A DNA stretch of 64,000 bases from Tribonema minus (lineage: Eukaryota; Sar; Xanthophyceae; Tribonematales; Tribonemataceae). This document shows positions 1 to 10,700 of this stretch, one piece after another. Numbering within the stretch: the stretch's first letter is position 1; the number at the start of each line of letters is the position of its first letter. A model generated the notes under the pieces. That model was not told the DNA's origin and ran no database searches. It saw only the letters and a program-made list of their open reading frames with translations. The position numbers and the translations under genes are program-made. The stretch lies in NCBI GenBank assembly GCA_017506865.1, contig JAFCMP010000090.1, positions 310,001-374,000 of the forward strand. The letters are read 5' to 3'.

Positions 1-54
1 CACACGTGTCCTAGAGGTGGCCGCGTTCTGTCCCCCCAATGGCCAGCAGCTCAC

Positions 55-135
55 CTTGACCTCGGTGCTGTCCCTTCCGCAGCCGTCGCAGTACAGCTGG
101 CGGTCAGGCTCCCACTCAGCTGGGGCCTGTGCCAT
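55..135 (-). CDS. Possible edge exon with CxxC motif (gene runs off the left edge)
   Basis: On the minus strand a short open segment reads ...EWEPDRQLYCDGCGRD... and ends at a good donor (GTCAAG|GTGAGC, exon end at 55). It either begins at the ATG at 135-133, or is spliced in at the acceptor ending at 127, which gives an exon of 55-126 in phase 0. The Cys-x-x-Cys pair suggests half of a small zinc-binding site. The other half and the rest of the gene would lie left of position 1. No family is recognised. The acceptor and first codons are repeated 174 bp away at 287, the same kind of junction duplication seen in other genes of this window. A chance open segment cannot be excluded. Confidence 0.3.
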
Positions 136-430
136 TGCAAAACAGGTTGTGCATACGCAGTATCATGTCAGCACTGTACTCTGTGAAACATTGTCTTGCG
201 GTCCGCTGGTCATCCATGTCTGCCGTGCAAGACTTGTGGACCATCATGTCGGACTATATGACATGCCACTCAGCTGTTTGATATGCCACTCAGCTGGGGC
301 CTGCGCGGTGGACACAAAGTGTGCATACACAGCATCACATCAGAAGCGTGCTCAAATAATGTTGTCTTGCGGTCTGCTGGTCATTCGCCCCCCTGCCTTG
401 CACGGCAATGTTGAAGACATCATCTTAGAC
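113..430. repeat. Diverged 174-bp tandem duplication
   Basis: The segment starting CACTCAGCTGGGGCCTG at 113 recurs at 287, followed in both copies by GTGCATAC-CAG-ATCA and then by TTGTCTTGCGGT-CGCTGGTCAT-type sequence. A third short piece (CACTCAGCTG) lies at 267. On the minus strand it covers the proposed acceptor and start of the 55-126 exon. Confidence 0.7.
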
Positions 431-1091
431 ATGTGGACCATATGATATGGTGTCCTTCCCAATAAATTGCCAGGCACAACAACAGACTTCAGGTACATTT
501 TCAGCATTGTGCAATTGCCACAGTCATCAAGGCTCATTCGGTGTGTCACGAGCCTCCGAGAGCCACTGGCAATGGCGGGGGGTGACAGCTCACCTGATCC
601 GCCAGTTTGAAGCAGGCGCACACCTCATGCCGCAGCTGAGACCACCATGGAAGCATACCAAAGAGCAGGGAGAGCAAAAAACGGAATGAGCTGTGCTGCT
701 TGTGCAGGGCAAATGGTGCAAATCGAAGCAGGACAAGTGTTGGAAGAGGCTTGCAGTCTTTGCCCGCTCAGCAGGAGTTGTGTGCCTCAATATGAGCAAC
801 TGCTCCAATAAGAGGCTCGAAAGCACTACTTATGCCGATTGTCAATCGTACCGGTTGTCCATCAAGGTGTCGGCAGTGAGGAAAGTCACGGCGTCCGAAG
901 ATCAGCTCTATCATACACACTGCACATCAGGTGACTGAGTGACGTGCCTGAAACGATCTCAGCTGCGCCAGCACACATGCAGCAGAAGAGACTCTGGGGG
1001 GTATGCATGCATTGGTTGGCGTCTTCACTGGGACTACAATGCGCGTGGCGGTTTGCAGGCGTGCTGAAGGCCATGCATGATGTGTGTGTCA
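431..1091. other. No gene recognised
   Basis: Several short open frames exist, but none has a family signature, splice context or codon use like the neighbouring exons. It lies between the edge exon and the 3' end of the SET gene. Confidence 0.5.
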
Positions 1092-4000
1092 TCATGCATG
1101 TGCACATGCGTGGGAACGGTAGCGGCACTTTTCCAGCGTCGCGAGCGCCATGTGCATCATCTGTTGGAGCGCCGTGACCATGCAGCAAAGCATCCTTGCG
1201 CGTCTACCTAAACTCGTGTTTGAGTCTGTAAACAAGCGCCGCAGGCACAATTTCTGCTACACATGGCATGCGCGCTGCGCGCGTGTGCAAACGCATCCGT
1301 TTCTGTAGTATCAAAACGGGCAACTCGCGGTCAAGCACCGCTGTGCACCAGATGATACAGTGAAGCAGTTACGCTCTGTCACAGCGCTCAGCTGACGCAG
1401 GTTTGAATTGGCAGCAGCGCTCAGCGCCGCGCGTGTGCTCACCTGCAGCAGCAGCTCGCGCTCCGCCATGCGCAGGCGTATCGCGTGCGCCGCGTTGGCG
1501 GTCAGCGGCGGCGGCGGCGCGCCTCCTTCGTCCTGCGTTTCGAGGGGCGGGCGACGGCATGCGCGCAGCCTTCAGGACCAGTGGAAGAGGACTGAGGGCG
1601 GCGGCACATGCTCAGCCTTTAGCATCAGCGCGTGAGACATGAGCGCCAGTGCGTGGAGATGACACCAGCGAGGGTGGCTCCGCAGCGGCGCGTGCCTTGC
1701 CGCTTGCGCGCCGCGCGGACATACGGAGAGAGGGCAGCGACCACGTTTAAGCAATCGCGCAGCAGTGCAGGCGGTGGGTGTCAGTGATGCATGCGCTCTG
1801 CTCTCGAGAGCCGGAGTGGCGAGAGATAACCCTTGGCAGTAGCATCAGCCAGTGCTTCTGATGGTGGAACGCAGGGCGATGTGTGATGTTTGGTTAAAGT
1901 TCAAATCGATGTGCAACAGGGAGTGCGCCACAATGAATCCACGTTGTGGTTCCACGTCGTGCGCCATCCTAGCGCCTCTCATGCGCCAGCAGCAGGAGGA
2001 GGCAGCGGCAGCAGCAGGTCATGCCCACAAATCTGAAGCTCACCCAATCCCAAGCCCTTAGGCTACGATCTGCGTGAATCGCACCCCCTCACACACACTC
2101 TTGACTACATTCGCTGCCCCTGCGCACAGCGCTCCACGCCTACCCTCGCCGCAGCAATTCTACAACCCCAATCTTGATCTTTATCCTGACCCCATCCTCA
2201 CTTGCAGTTCGCGCATCAAACTTCGAGCTCCAGCTGCCACCCCTCTCGCCGCCCCACACGAAAACTGGCAACCGCCCGCAACCACAAATCCCCCTCTCCC
2301 GCGCCGACTGGAGCCCCCCAGCTCTCACGCAGCAGCCGCGCACGGCGCCCTACCTCTGCCTCAACCTCTGCCTTGTCCTCGCCGCCGCTGCCGCCCGGAA
2401 CAACGCCCCTGCGCGCACGTGGCGGCGGCGGCAGCAGCAGCCGCAGGTCCTCGCGCCGGCTGCGCGTCGCGTACGCACGCAGCCGCGCGTCCACAACGGT
2501 CAGCGCCGCCGTGCCCGCGACGCCCTCTGGCACGGCGGCAGCGGGCACGGCGCCGCGCTCCACCAGCGTCGCCAGGTCGCGGCGTGAGGCGACGGCGAGC
2601 ACGGCGACGAGCTGCCTGAGCGCGAGCGGCAGCAGCGCGCCGTTGGCGGCGTCGGCAGCGGCGGCGGCGGCGCGGTGCACCGTGTAGGGGCCGTACCTGC
2701 GGCGGTGGGGGAGGAGGAGGGGGGGCATGTTAGGGTGTAGCAGAGGTGATGCGGAGGATGCCGCCATGTGGCGCACATGGGTTTGGAGTGCTGGTGGCGC
2801 CAACATGCGCTGCCGGCGTTGTGCACGGTCATTGGTGCCGTGATGTCGACCCGCGGGAGACACATGCGGTGCGGCTGCTGCAGGCAATCCGACTGACGCT
2901 GTCGCGTGGACGACACCGAGTTCACGGCGTGCATCACCACCTTCACAATGGGTTGAGCCAAACTTCGACTCTACCCCCAACGACTGGTTCAGGTGATCCG
3001 CGCCCCCTCGCATACAAGGAGTCATCCAGCACCTTTTCGAGGGCTCGTTGAGCCGTACTTCAACTCTACCCCGACGAATCATTCTACTGTGGCGCCAACC
3101 CCGCGCCCCCTCACGTAGCGGGGGTATCTATAAAATATAGTGCGGCGCAGGAAAATGTATGAAATGCAAGCGTATACCTAACCTACGGTACCCTACCTGA
3201 CGTACGGCTATGGCGCGCCGAGCAAGAAGCCCATGCAGCTGAGCAGCGTCACCTTTGCAGCGCGCAGCGCGTTGTACTTCAACTCCATCCCTGATAAATG
3301 ATAATTCAACCATGGCCCCAACTCCGCGCCCCCCCCGCGTAGCGGCAGTATCTATATAAAGGCAAGCATGTACCTACCCCTACCTGGCGTACGACTCTGG
3401 CGCGCCGAGCGGGAAGCCCATGCGGCTGAGCAGCGCCACCTTGGCGGCGCGCAGCGCTTCGTCGCCGTACGCGGCGCCGAGCGGGAACAGGCACGCCATG
3501 TCGAGCTGCACGGAGTCGTAGGGGTTGCGGCCGTCCACGCAGGCGTCCGCGATGCCGTACCTGCGCGGCAGCGGCGGTGGCGACGGCGGCCGCTTGAGGA
3601 AGGCCAGTTGCAGTTGAGTCGAGGGAGTGCGGCCGGTGTGAGGCCGCGGAGCCGGTGCTGGTGCACCGGGGGGCTTGAGGGACAGGAAGTGTTGTCAATG
3701 CCGCGTTGATATGGTGACAGTCGCGAACACTCGTGCTGCCCGACACTTCCAACGCGCCAGACAAGTCACACGCATTGGCGGCCGGCGGCGGCGGCGGCAA
3801 CACTTCACTCTGCTGTGTAGCCGCCAGGTCACCGTGAGTGGCCGGAGGTGCGCAGGCGCACGCTCCAGCAATCCCCCTGCTTTGCCTCTTTGAAACGGCC
3901 GCTGGCAAAGCAAGCGCCGCGCCGCAGCAGAGTGCCCACGTCAGACGTGCGCTCCTGTGGTGCCCAGATGTTAACAAGCAGATCGCACTCATGGCGCACA

Positions 4001-7000
4001 CGCGGTCTGGAGAGCGCGTCTGACCAGCGCGCGCGCAGAGCGCACGAGAGCGCACCAGCGGTATGTACCGTACGGTGGAGCAGCCTGCGCAACGACCATG
4101 CACCGGACTGCAGCCCCCATGTGCGACTTGGCGCTGGCAGGCGATCTCACGACCCACGGACAACCGCCGGCCCGCTGCACACCGCGCTGCCGGGTTGCGC
4201 GTACCCTGCCTAGCACCGCCGTATGCCGACCCTAATGCGTACTCATACTGAACCCTGATCTTTTAACCACTAACCCTGACCCTGTTCTTTCCCAGTCGTA
4301 ACCCCAACCCTGACCCCATGTGCATGAAGTACACCCTAGGTGCATGGAGTACACATGGTGCCAGACGTGAATCGTAGCGCGGCCTGCGCAGCGCAGCGGG
4401 CGACAGCGCTCACCGCAGCGCAAAGTCGCACGTGCTGACGGCGCCGTAGCTGAGCAGTATCTCGCAGCCCTCGTGGATGTACGCGGTGGTGACGACCTGG
4501 ATGGCGTCGCGCGCCTCGTCCGCCACCAGCGCGGCGCCGTGCAGGCCTTCGGGGCTGCAAGGGGGCGGGGGGGGGGGGGGGGGGGGGGGGTTAGCGGGCG
4601 GACCCGGCAAGCTTTTGAGAAGGCGTCGGTAGCTGTGAAGCGGGCGCACGAGTTCAGATAGCAGCACAGCTAGCTAGGTAGCGCGTGGCTGAAGTTGTCT
4701 GCCACCAACGCGGCGCCGTGCAGGCCTTTGGGGCTGCAAGGGGGCGGACAGGGGTGGGGAAGAGGGATATTGGGGGGGGGGGGGAGGGGGCGCAAACGTT
4801 CTGTAAAGATAGCGTCGATGGCTGTGAAGCGGGCGCACGAGTCCAGACTACACTAGTAGCACACACGCACAGCTAGCTTGAATAGCGCGGATGGGTTTGT
4901 CTGCCAGCAGGATTGCGCCATGCAGGCCTTCGGAGTCGCGCGTCACGAGGAGGCAGGCAATGGGGCGTTGGAGGCGGAGAGGCGGACACACACAGCAGAC
5001 GACAACTGATAGAGCAGCTCTCTGTTCAAGTCGTACGCCACCAGCGCGGCCGTGCGCGCCTTCGGGGCTGTGCCATGTGACGTCAGGAGAGGGCGCGCGA
5101 TCGAGGCGTCGGCAGCTGCGAGGCGGCCGCGTGCATTGCGCTTCTGAATGCCAGGACACACCCTCCTTGACAGCAATCTGCTGAAGCCGGCTGGTGCGGA
5201 GATTCAAGCCATACTGGCCACTACTGCAGGTGACATCACGCAACGATATCTGTTCTGAAACCTTGCACCAAAAACTGCAGCACTGAATCGCTGCTGACGC
5301 CCAAAAGGGCTTGAGCGCCGCATGCGCGCATGGGCAGGCTCTGCATATGTGCTGAGCAGATGCCAGTACGTTGACAACGCTAGTCAAGGTAAGGTGTTTG
5401 TCATGTCACTTCGTGCGGTGCGTGCGCTGCGCAGCCATGCCTGTCGTGCGCACCAGCAGCCAGCGTCTACGCCTGCTGCTGTTCCATACGTTTGCTGTGA
5501 ACACGGGTGCGCCGGCAGTGTGCGCGCCCGACGCGCAGTGTGCCTTGCTTCAAGTACACACCTACACAATGATCGGTGTCGCGCCCACGCGCACACACAT
5601 ACGAGAACCATCATTCTTGGAATCTAAAACAGATGAACGAATACACGCCTATCAATCATCATCATATCACATACTCCTAGTTCCATGTACATACGTACAT
5701 GGGTAGATTGGGTACCACGCGTACGCACCTGCCGTTGAACAGGTCTATCAGCGGCATGAGCAGCGGCGCGCCGGAGTTCGGCGCCGGCAGCGCCCTGCTC
5801 CAGACCAGTCCCGCGCACGTTCTGAAGAACTGTCTCCGCCGCTCCTCGCTGAACAGGTGCGCCTGGAACTCGTCCGCGTGCGTCCGGAACAGGGGCTCCA
5901 CCACCTGCGACCACGCGCCACCATGCAACGCAGCGGACATCGCCATTTGACAATGACGCCGCTGCAGGTGAGGCAGCTTCACGCCTCAGCGGCGCTGTTG
6001 GCGCGCGTGCATCGCATCTCGGGCGGCGGCGCCGCTTACGTGCTGTCTGCGCACTTGCAGCGGCTGCGCAGCGCCGGACGCTTCAAGGAGTACAAGTCGC
6101 TGATGCTCAGCGGACAGGCTGAGCGCTGCTGCTCGTCTCACCTCCGCATACGCCGCGTCCAGTGCGCATCGCCACAGCGCGGCCTGCGGCGCGAGCTCCG
6201 TGTTGGCGGCGTGCGCGAGGTCCTGCGCGCACGGGGCGGTTGAGGGGGCAGTTCAGGGGGCAGTTCAGGGGGCAGTTCAGGCGAGCGTGTGCACGTGCGT
6301 GCATGTGTGCGGCGGTTCTAGATGCGCAACGATTGCTCAGGCGTGCTTTGGCACACTGGTGCGCAGCGTTGCGTGGATGGTGTGCTAGCCACGCTTGGGG
6401 TTGCCTGCACAGGTGCCGGGCTGCTGGGGCATGCGGTGCGAGCGTTCAACAGGACTTGCGTAGTGGTTGTGGGCGGGATGCTGCTGGTGCCGCGCGCTGC
6501 ACAAGTGGGCGTTTTGTGCGGCAGCCCGACAGTGATGACATGCGCTGAGTCAGAATGTGTGGTCAAACCCCAGTTCAATGACTCGATGCTGATTGACTAG
6601 ACAACAGTAAGCCGAGCGTCTGACGTTGCATTGTACAGGCATGGCAGGCTGTGGTATCAGCATCAACGCACCAGTGAAGCTTGTATTGGCAATTGTCTCT
6701 AACCTGTGCACTCAAAGTGACAAATACGTTCAAGTTCACAGCAGCGGGGCCAAAGCATGGCTTCAGTGGGACTTCTCGGTGTGACTTGCCTCTTCTGTCC
6801 AGTTGTAGACTGGCGTGGTCACTTCCCTAGGTAATGTCTCTATGTAGGCCTGCAGGCAGCAAGAAAACAATGCATCATCAGGAAGGCCACAAGTTACACA
6901 GAGCTGCCAGATCGGTCACCATGACAGTCGTTCAGTACCAAGTAGCAATTGCCTAGGCGTACTGCAGGCGAGAAGCGGATTGAGTTTCCTTGAGGAGGTG

Positions 7001-7593
7001 CGATCGATATAGGGTGTGTACCTTTGCTCATTGATTGCGCTTGACAAAGTGATTGATGGCGCTTGTCAGGCTGAGCTGACGCACATCCAGACAAGGTATG
7101 TCATTGCCAGCACTGTCGCTACCGAAGTGCTCTGTGCTCATCGAGCACTTGAACCAAATTACACAGTACCACACAACATACGACCAAGTTAGCCGGCAAA
7201 GCATTTGCTCACCTTCCAGAGGGACACCTCCTGAGGTGCCAGGCTGGCTCTGCACATCTCCCTCATAAGCAACAGGGTCATGGCCAGGTTATGCTCAAAA
7301 GTGGGGTCGTCCTGTGCCATGGGTCCGCAGGCCTCAGAGAGTGCCGACGCCTTCTCCATTATCACCTTCATGCTGTACTCTATACAATCGTGTCCAGGGT
7401 GTAGACACTTGGAGTAGGGCACGCTCAATATCACTGTGCCGATACCAATGTTCCCTCCCTTTGCCACAGCCTTGCACTCTTCAGATGCTGGATCCACTTT
7501 GAACTCGATTCTGGCATCCTGACTGAAGGCAGCCTCCTGCTGCAGCCATCGGGTGCAGGACCTAATCGCATTGCTTCTATAGGTAGCATCCAT
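1092..7593 (-). CDS. SET-domain protein lysine methyltransferase, Rubisco LSMT/SETD3-type (8 exons)
   Basis: Exons on the minus strand are 7213-7593, 6142-6222, 5729-5904, 4414-4554, 3384-3560, 2354-2696, 1443-1532 and 1092-1160. All phases agree and the model gives 485 aa, close to the usual length of Rubisco large-subunit methyltransferase-like proteins. Exon 1 has the N-terminal SET strand pair (GGNIGIGTVILSVP). Exon 3 has SRAL...LLMPLIDLFNG, matching the family's PLxDxxNH. Exon 4 has the G-x-EI-LLSYG end of the SET core with the conserved Tyr. Exons 5-7 have the LSMT substrate-binding domain (RYGIADACV, NPYDSVQLDMA, and AIRLRMAERELLLQ near the end). The family uses S-adenosylmethionine to methylate lysine or histidine in proteins such as Rubisco, aldolase or actin; the substrate here is unknown. 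The usual NH is read as NG, split by intron 3. The last exon (MMHMALATLEKC..., stop 1092-1094) is the least certain. It is divergent with the carrier at 7766. Confidence 0.85.
2960..3480 (-). repeat. Tandem copies of the exon 5/intron 5 junction of the SET gene
   Basis: The last part of SET exon 5 with its donor side (3384 to about 3470) is repeated, diverged, at about 3193-3275 inside the following intron. The shared intron part (TACTTCAACTC-ACCC...CCCGCGCCCC-C-CGTAGCGG-GTATCTATA) occurs at about 3056 and 3275, and more weakly at 2963, so the period is about 215 bp. Confidence 0.75.
4249..4320. repeat. Degenerate telomere-like CCCTAA tract
   Basis: Scattered CTAACCCTGACCC / GTAACCCCAACCC units lie in intron 4 of the SET gene. 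Confidence 0.6.
4480..5080 (-). repeat. Four tandem copies of the exon 4 acceptor and first codons of the SET gene
   Basis: The start of SET exon 4 (4554, acceptor TTGCAG, encoding PEGLHGAALVADE) recurs in intron 3. A copy begins at 4733 (acceptor kept, PKGLHGAALVADN, then a stop). Another begins near 4933 (SEGLHGAILLAD, acceptor AG lost). A third begins at 5067 (acceptor CAG kept, frame changed soon after). Adjacent intron sequence (GCTGTGAAGCGGGCGCACGAGT) is copied too at about 4640 and 4820. Only the 4554 copy continues into the G-x-EI-LLSYG coding sequence. Confidence 0.85.
4567..4590. repeat. Poly-G run (poly-C on the transcribed strand) next to an acceptor
   Basis: An uninterrupted G run lies just above the acceptor of SET exon 4, so the transcript would have a long C run as its polypyrimidine tract. 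Confidence 0.9.
6243..6278. repeat. 12-bp unit, three perfect tandem copies
   Basis: AGGGGGCAGTTC is repeated three times in intron 1 of the SET gene, close to the acceptor of exon 2 (6222). Confidence 0.95.
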
Positions 7594-7765
7594 ACTTGCT
7601 GACACACTGGCTTCGCCGCAAAGCTTCACACACACACAGATTTTTTGAAAGCTAAGCGGTTGAGTAACGACTGCCGTCGCGGGGTCCTCCTTTTTTTATG
7701 TCGAGCTTTTTTTGCGCTGCTGCTGCAGCTGGTTGCATATCACTGTTGCCACTGCCTTCACATGC
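7594..7765. promoter_or_regulatory. Shared divergent 5' region of the SET gene and the carrier
   Basis: The two proposed start codons, at 7593 (minus) and 7766 (plus), are 172 bp apart. The interval must hold both 5' ends and probably a bidirectional promoter. It has T-runs at 7689-7696 and 7708-7714 and a CA run near 7627, but no clear TATA box. Confidence 0.55.
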
Positions 7766-10700
7766 ATGGCGACTTCAGATAGCCAGTGGTTGCGCCAGCA
7801 ACGCCTGGCTGTGCCGAGCTTGGCCGGCGCTGGCGCAGGAATAATCTGCAGCCTGCTGTGCAGCCCCCTCGATGTGGCCAAGACCCGAATACAGGTGCAA
7901 GGGGCCCTGGCCAAGGGCGCAGCCAAGTACACTGGCGTGTGTCCGACGCTCAAGACCATTCTGGCAGAGGAGGTTGGTCCGTTAGGACTGGTGCATGTCC
8001 TGCCTGCGCCCACCTGCGTCGACATGCATCTTCGCCGCACCATCAGTCGCAACAAAGCAATTGTGTGCATCATTGTTGCCTGCAGGACACTGAAATCATC
8101 TTCCATCAACAGTAATCAATGACTGCTCATTTTGATCTCTACATGTGTGCGCTCTAGGGCATACAAGGCTGGTACAAGGGAATCACGCCAGCGTTGGTGA
8201 TTGTGCCTGTATTCTGGGGCATCTACTTCGGCGTGGTGAGTTCAAGCGCTTACAGTCAGCCATTGACCGCAAAGCAATCACAATGCAGGATGCATCACCT
8301 GCTGCCTTCAGCAATATGCCTGCAGATGCATGCAGCTGACGCTAGCACTGCTGTGACTTGGCTGAGCTGTAGCCTCCTGACTGTACCTGACTGTAGCCCA
8401 ACATTCACGCACGTTCAACTCATGCGCGCTTACTTCACCCTGTCATCGCTCTCCCTATGCCCGGCAGTACGAGCACTCAAAAGGCTTCTTCCGCAGGACC
8501 ACAGGAAACGAACAGCATGTCCTCTCAGCCATGGCCACTTCAGGCTTCACCGACACCATCACCAACCCGTTCTGGGTGGTGCGAACGCGCATGCAGACTC
8601 AGGTAGAGCTCTCCTCGCGAAACAGTTACCGGACTACACTGCACACAAGGGTCACATTGCCACTACAAGGCTATGTTTGATGTTTGTTGCTGTTGCGCTG
8701 GCAAGTACTTTGACGTCGATGGCGCATGAGCACGTGTCAAGTGGCAAGAGTCCGGCACGCCGCTGTAAGCAAGCAAGTGCCTGCATCCCACGCAATTTTG
8801 TGATGTCTCACACCACAGAGGATGTATGCACCCAAACGGGACCAAAACAATCAGCAGCCAGAAATTTGCAATACACAGTGTGCGTCTGGTATTACCACAG
8901 CCTTGTTCTACGATCTTGAATGTGCAAATGCCTCAAGAAAAGCTATATGCTTGTGCCGTACATGCATCCTAAAGTGTGCATGAGCTTCGCTTCTCACATA
9001 GCTCAGGCTACTCGCCACAGCTTCTCATGTCGATGTCTGTGTCATCCTGATACCGCCTCAGGCCCTCCACTGCGAGCTTCCGTACGGCATACGGAGCATG
9101 AACATGGCAGCGACGTTCAGGCACATATACCAGTATGAGGGGGTCCTGGCTTTCTGGAGGGGACTCAGCACATCGTTTCTGGGGCTGGGGCATGTGGCCA
9201 TACAGGTGAAGTTTGGAACCTCAAGTGCACACGGTTGACAGGCGGCATCGTCAGCTCACTTGGTTACATGCACGCAGGATGCACGGCAACAGCCCCTGTA
9301 CGTATACAACACTGATGCTCCCATTGAGCTCGCGCACGCCTTTCCTTCGAGCTGCTGGGAGCATACATGAACGTTTGCTACGATCATACTGCCATCTTGA
9401 AGTACGCAGCCACACTTTGCCATATATGCTGCGCAGCAGCCGGCAAAATGCTCATCAATGATCATGCTACAAGATAGTTGGCAAGCATACCTATTTGAAT
9501 GTCATCTCATTGTCATTCCGCGCGCAGAACGTTGAGCTAGTGGGCGAGCATACCCTCTTGTTGCCATATCGTCGTCAGTCTGCGCGCTGGACATTGAGCT
9601 AGTGGCGGCGTCAAGGTGTTGGTGGTGATGCTTAAGGTTAGGATTAGGGTTAGTGTTAGGGTTAGGGTTAGGGTTAGGGGTGAGGTTAGGCTTAGGGTTA
9701 GGATTAGGGTTAGCGTTAGGGTTAGGGTGCCTACTGTACTCAGCGCTTTGCCATGGCGAGACAGCCCCAGCAGCGAGAGTGCAGTGTCAGTCAGATCAAT
9801 TGCAATGGCGAGCTTGCACACAAGACAACCCACACACATGCTGCCGTTTCCTAGCGTATTTTATTTACTTCCGCTTGAGGAGAGGAAACCCTTGGGGTAA
9901 TCTGCCCACAACGCATACAACAAATATGCGTTGTGTACTGCAAAGCCTATGATAAGAATAGAATTCCTTCGAGTGCCCGCAGTTCCCCCTGTACGAGCGG
10001 CTCAAGGCAATGGCGGTGGAGCGGCGCAGGCGCAGCGGCGACGCGTCGCCCGTCTCGCCCGTGGAGGTCGCCGCCGCCTCCGCCGCCTCGAAGCTCGCCA
10101 GCACGTGGGTGACGTATCCCAACGAGGTAAATGTCTAAGTATACAGTAGGTATATGTGGCAGTATGTGTGATGACAGGCCTCGGCAGCTCGAAACTCGCC
10201 AGCACTTGGGTGACGTATCGCAATGAGGTGAATGTCTCCAGGGCATGCAACGCTATCCGCAGACCTGTGATGAGCATACAATACGTGGGAGCATGTGAGA
10301 CCGAGGTAAATCTCTAAGCATACAGTAGGTATATGTGGCAGTATGTGATGACATTCCTTGACCCAGCTGTACGGCACAGCTTTCGGCAGTACACGTTGCT
10401 TGCGGCGCGTACATCCCGCTGCACAACCGAGGCGCCTCGCTAGAGCGGCAGGCAGATGCCCAAGTGAACCCGGGGCAAAAGGCATGGTGCGTTGCCAGGC
10501 GGCAACAGAGAAGGGAGCGCGTCGCTGTTTTTGAGAACAGCGCAGGCGCAGGGAGCGCATGAGCAATTTATAACTGGGTGTTGTCACCATGTGACTGAGA
10601 ATGGGATGCATGCCGCGTTGCAAACCATGTCATGGCATTGCTGATGCCGCGGCGGCTGAACAGAGGGGCGTGCCACCAGCTCCGATCTCACATGTCTGTT

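Noticed and set aside
5950-6243. Plus-strand open frame opposite SET exons 2-3
   Set aside because: It is antisense to the SET gene, whose minus-strand exons have matching splice phases and family motifs.
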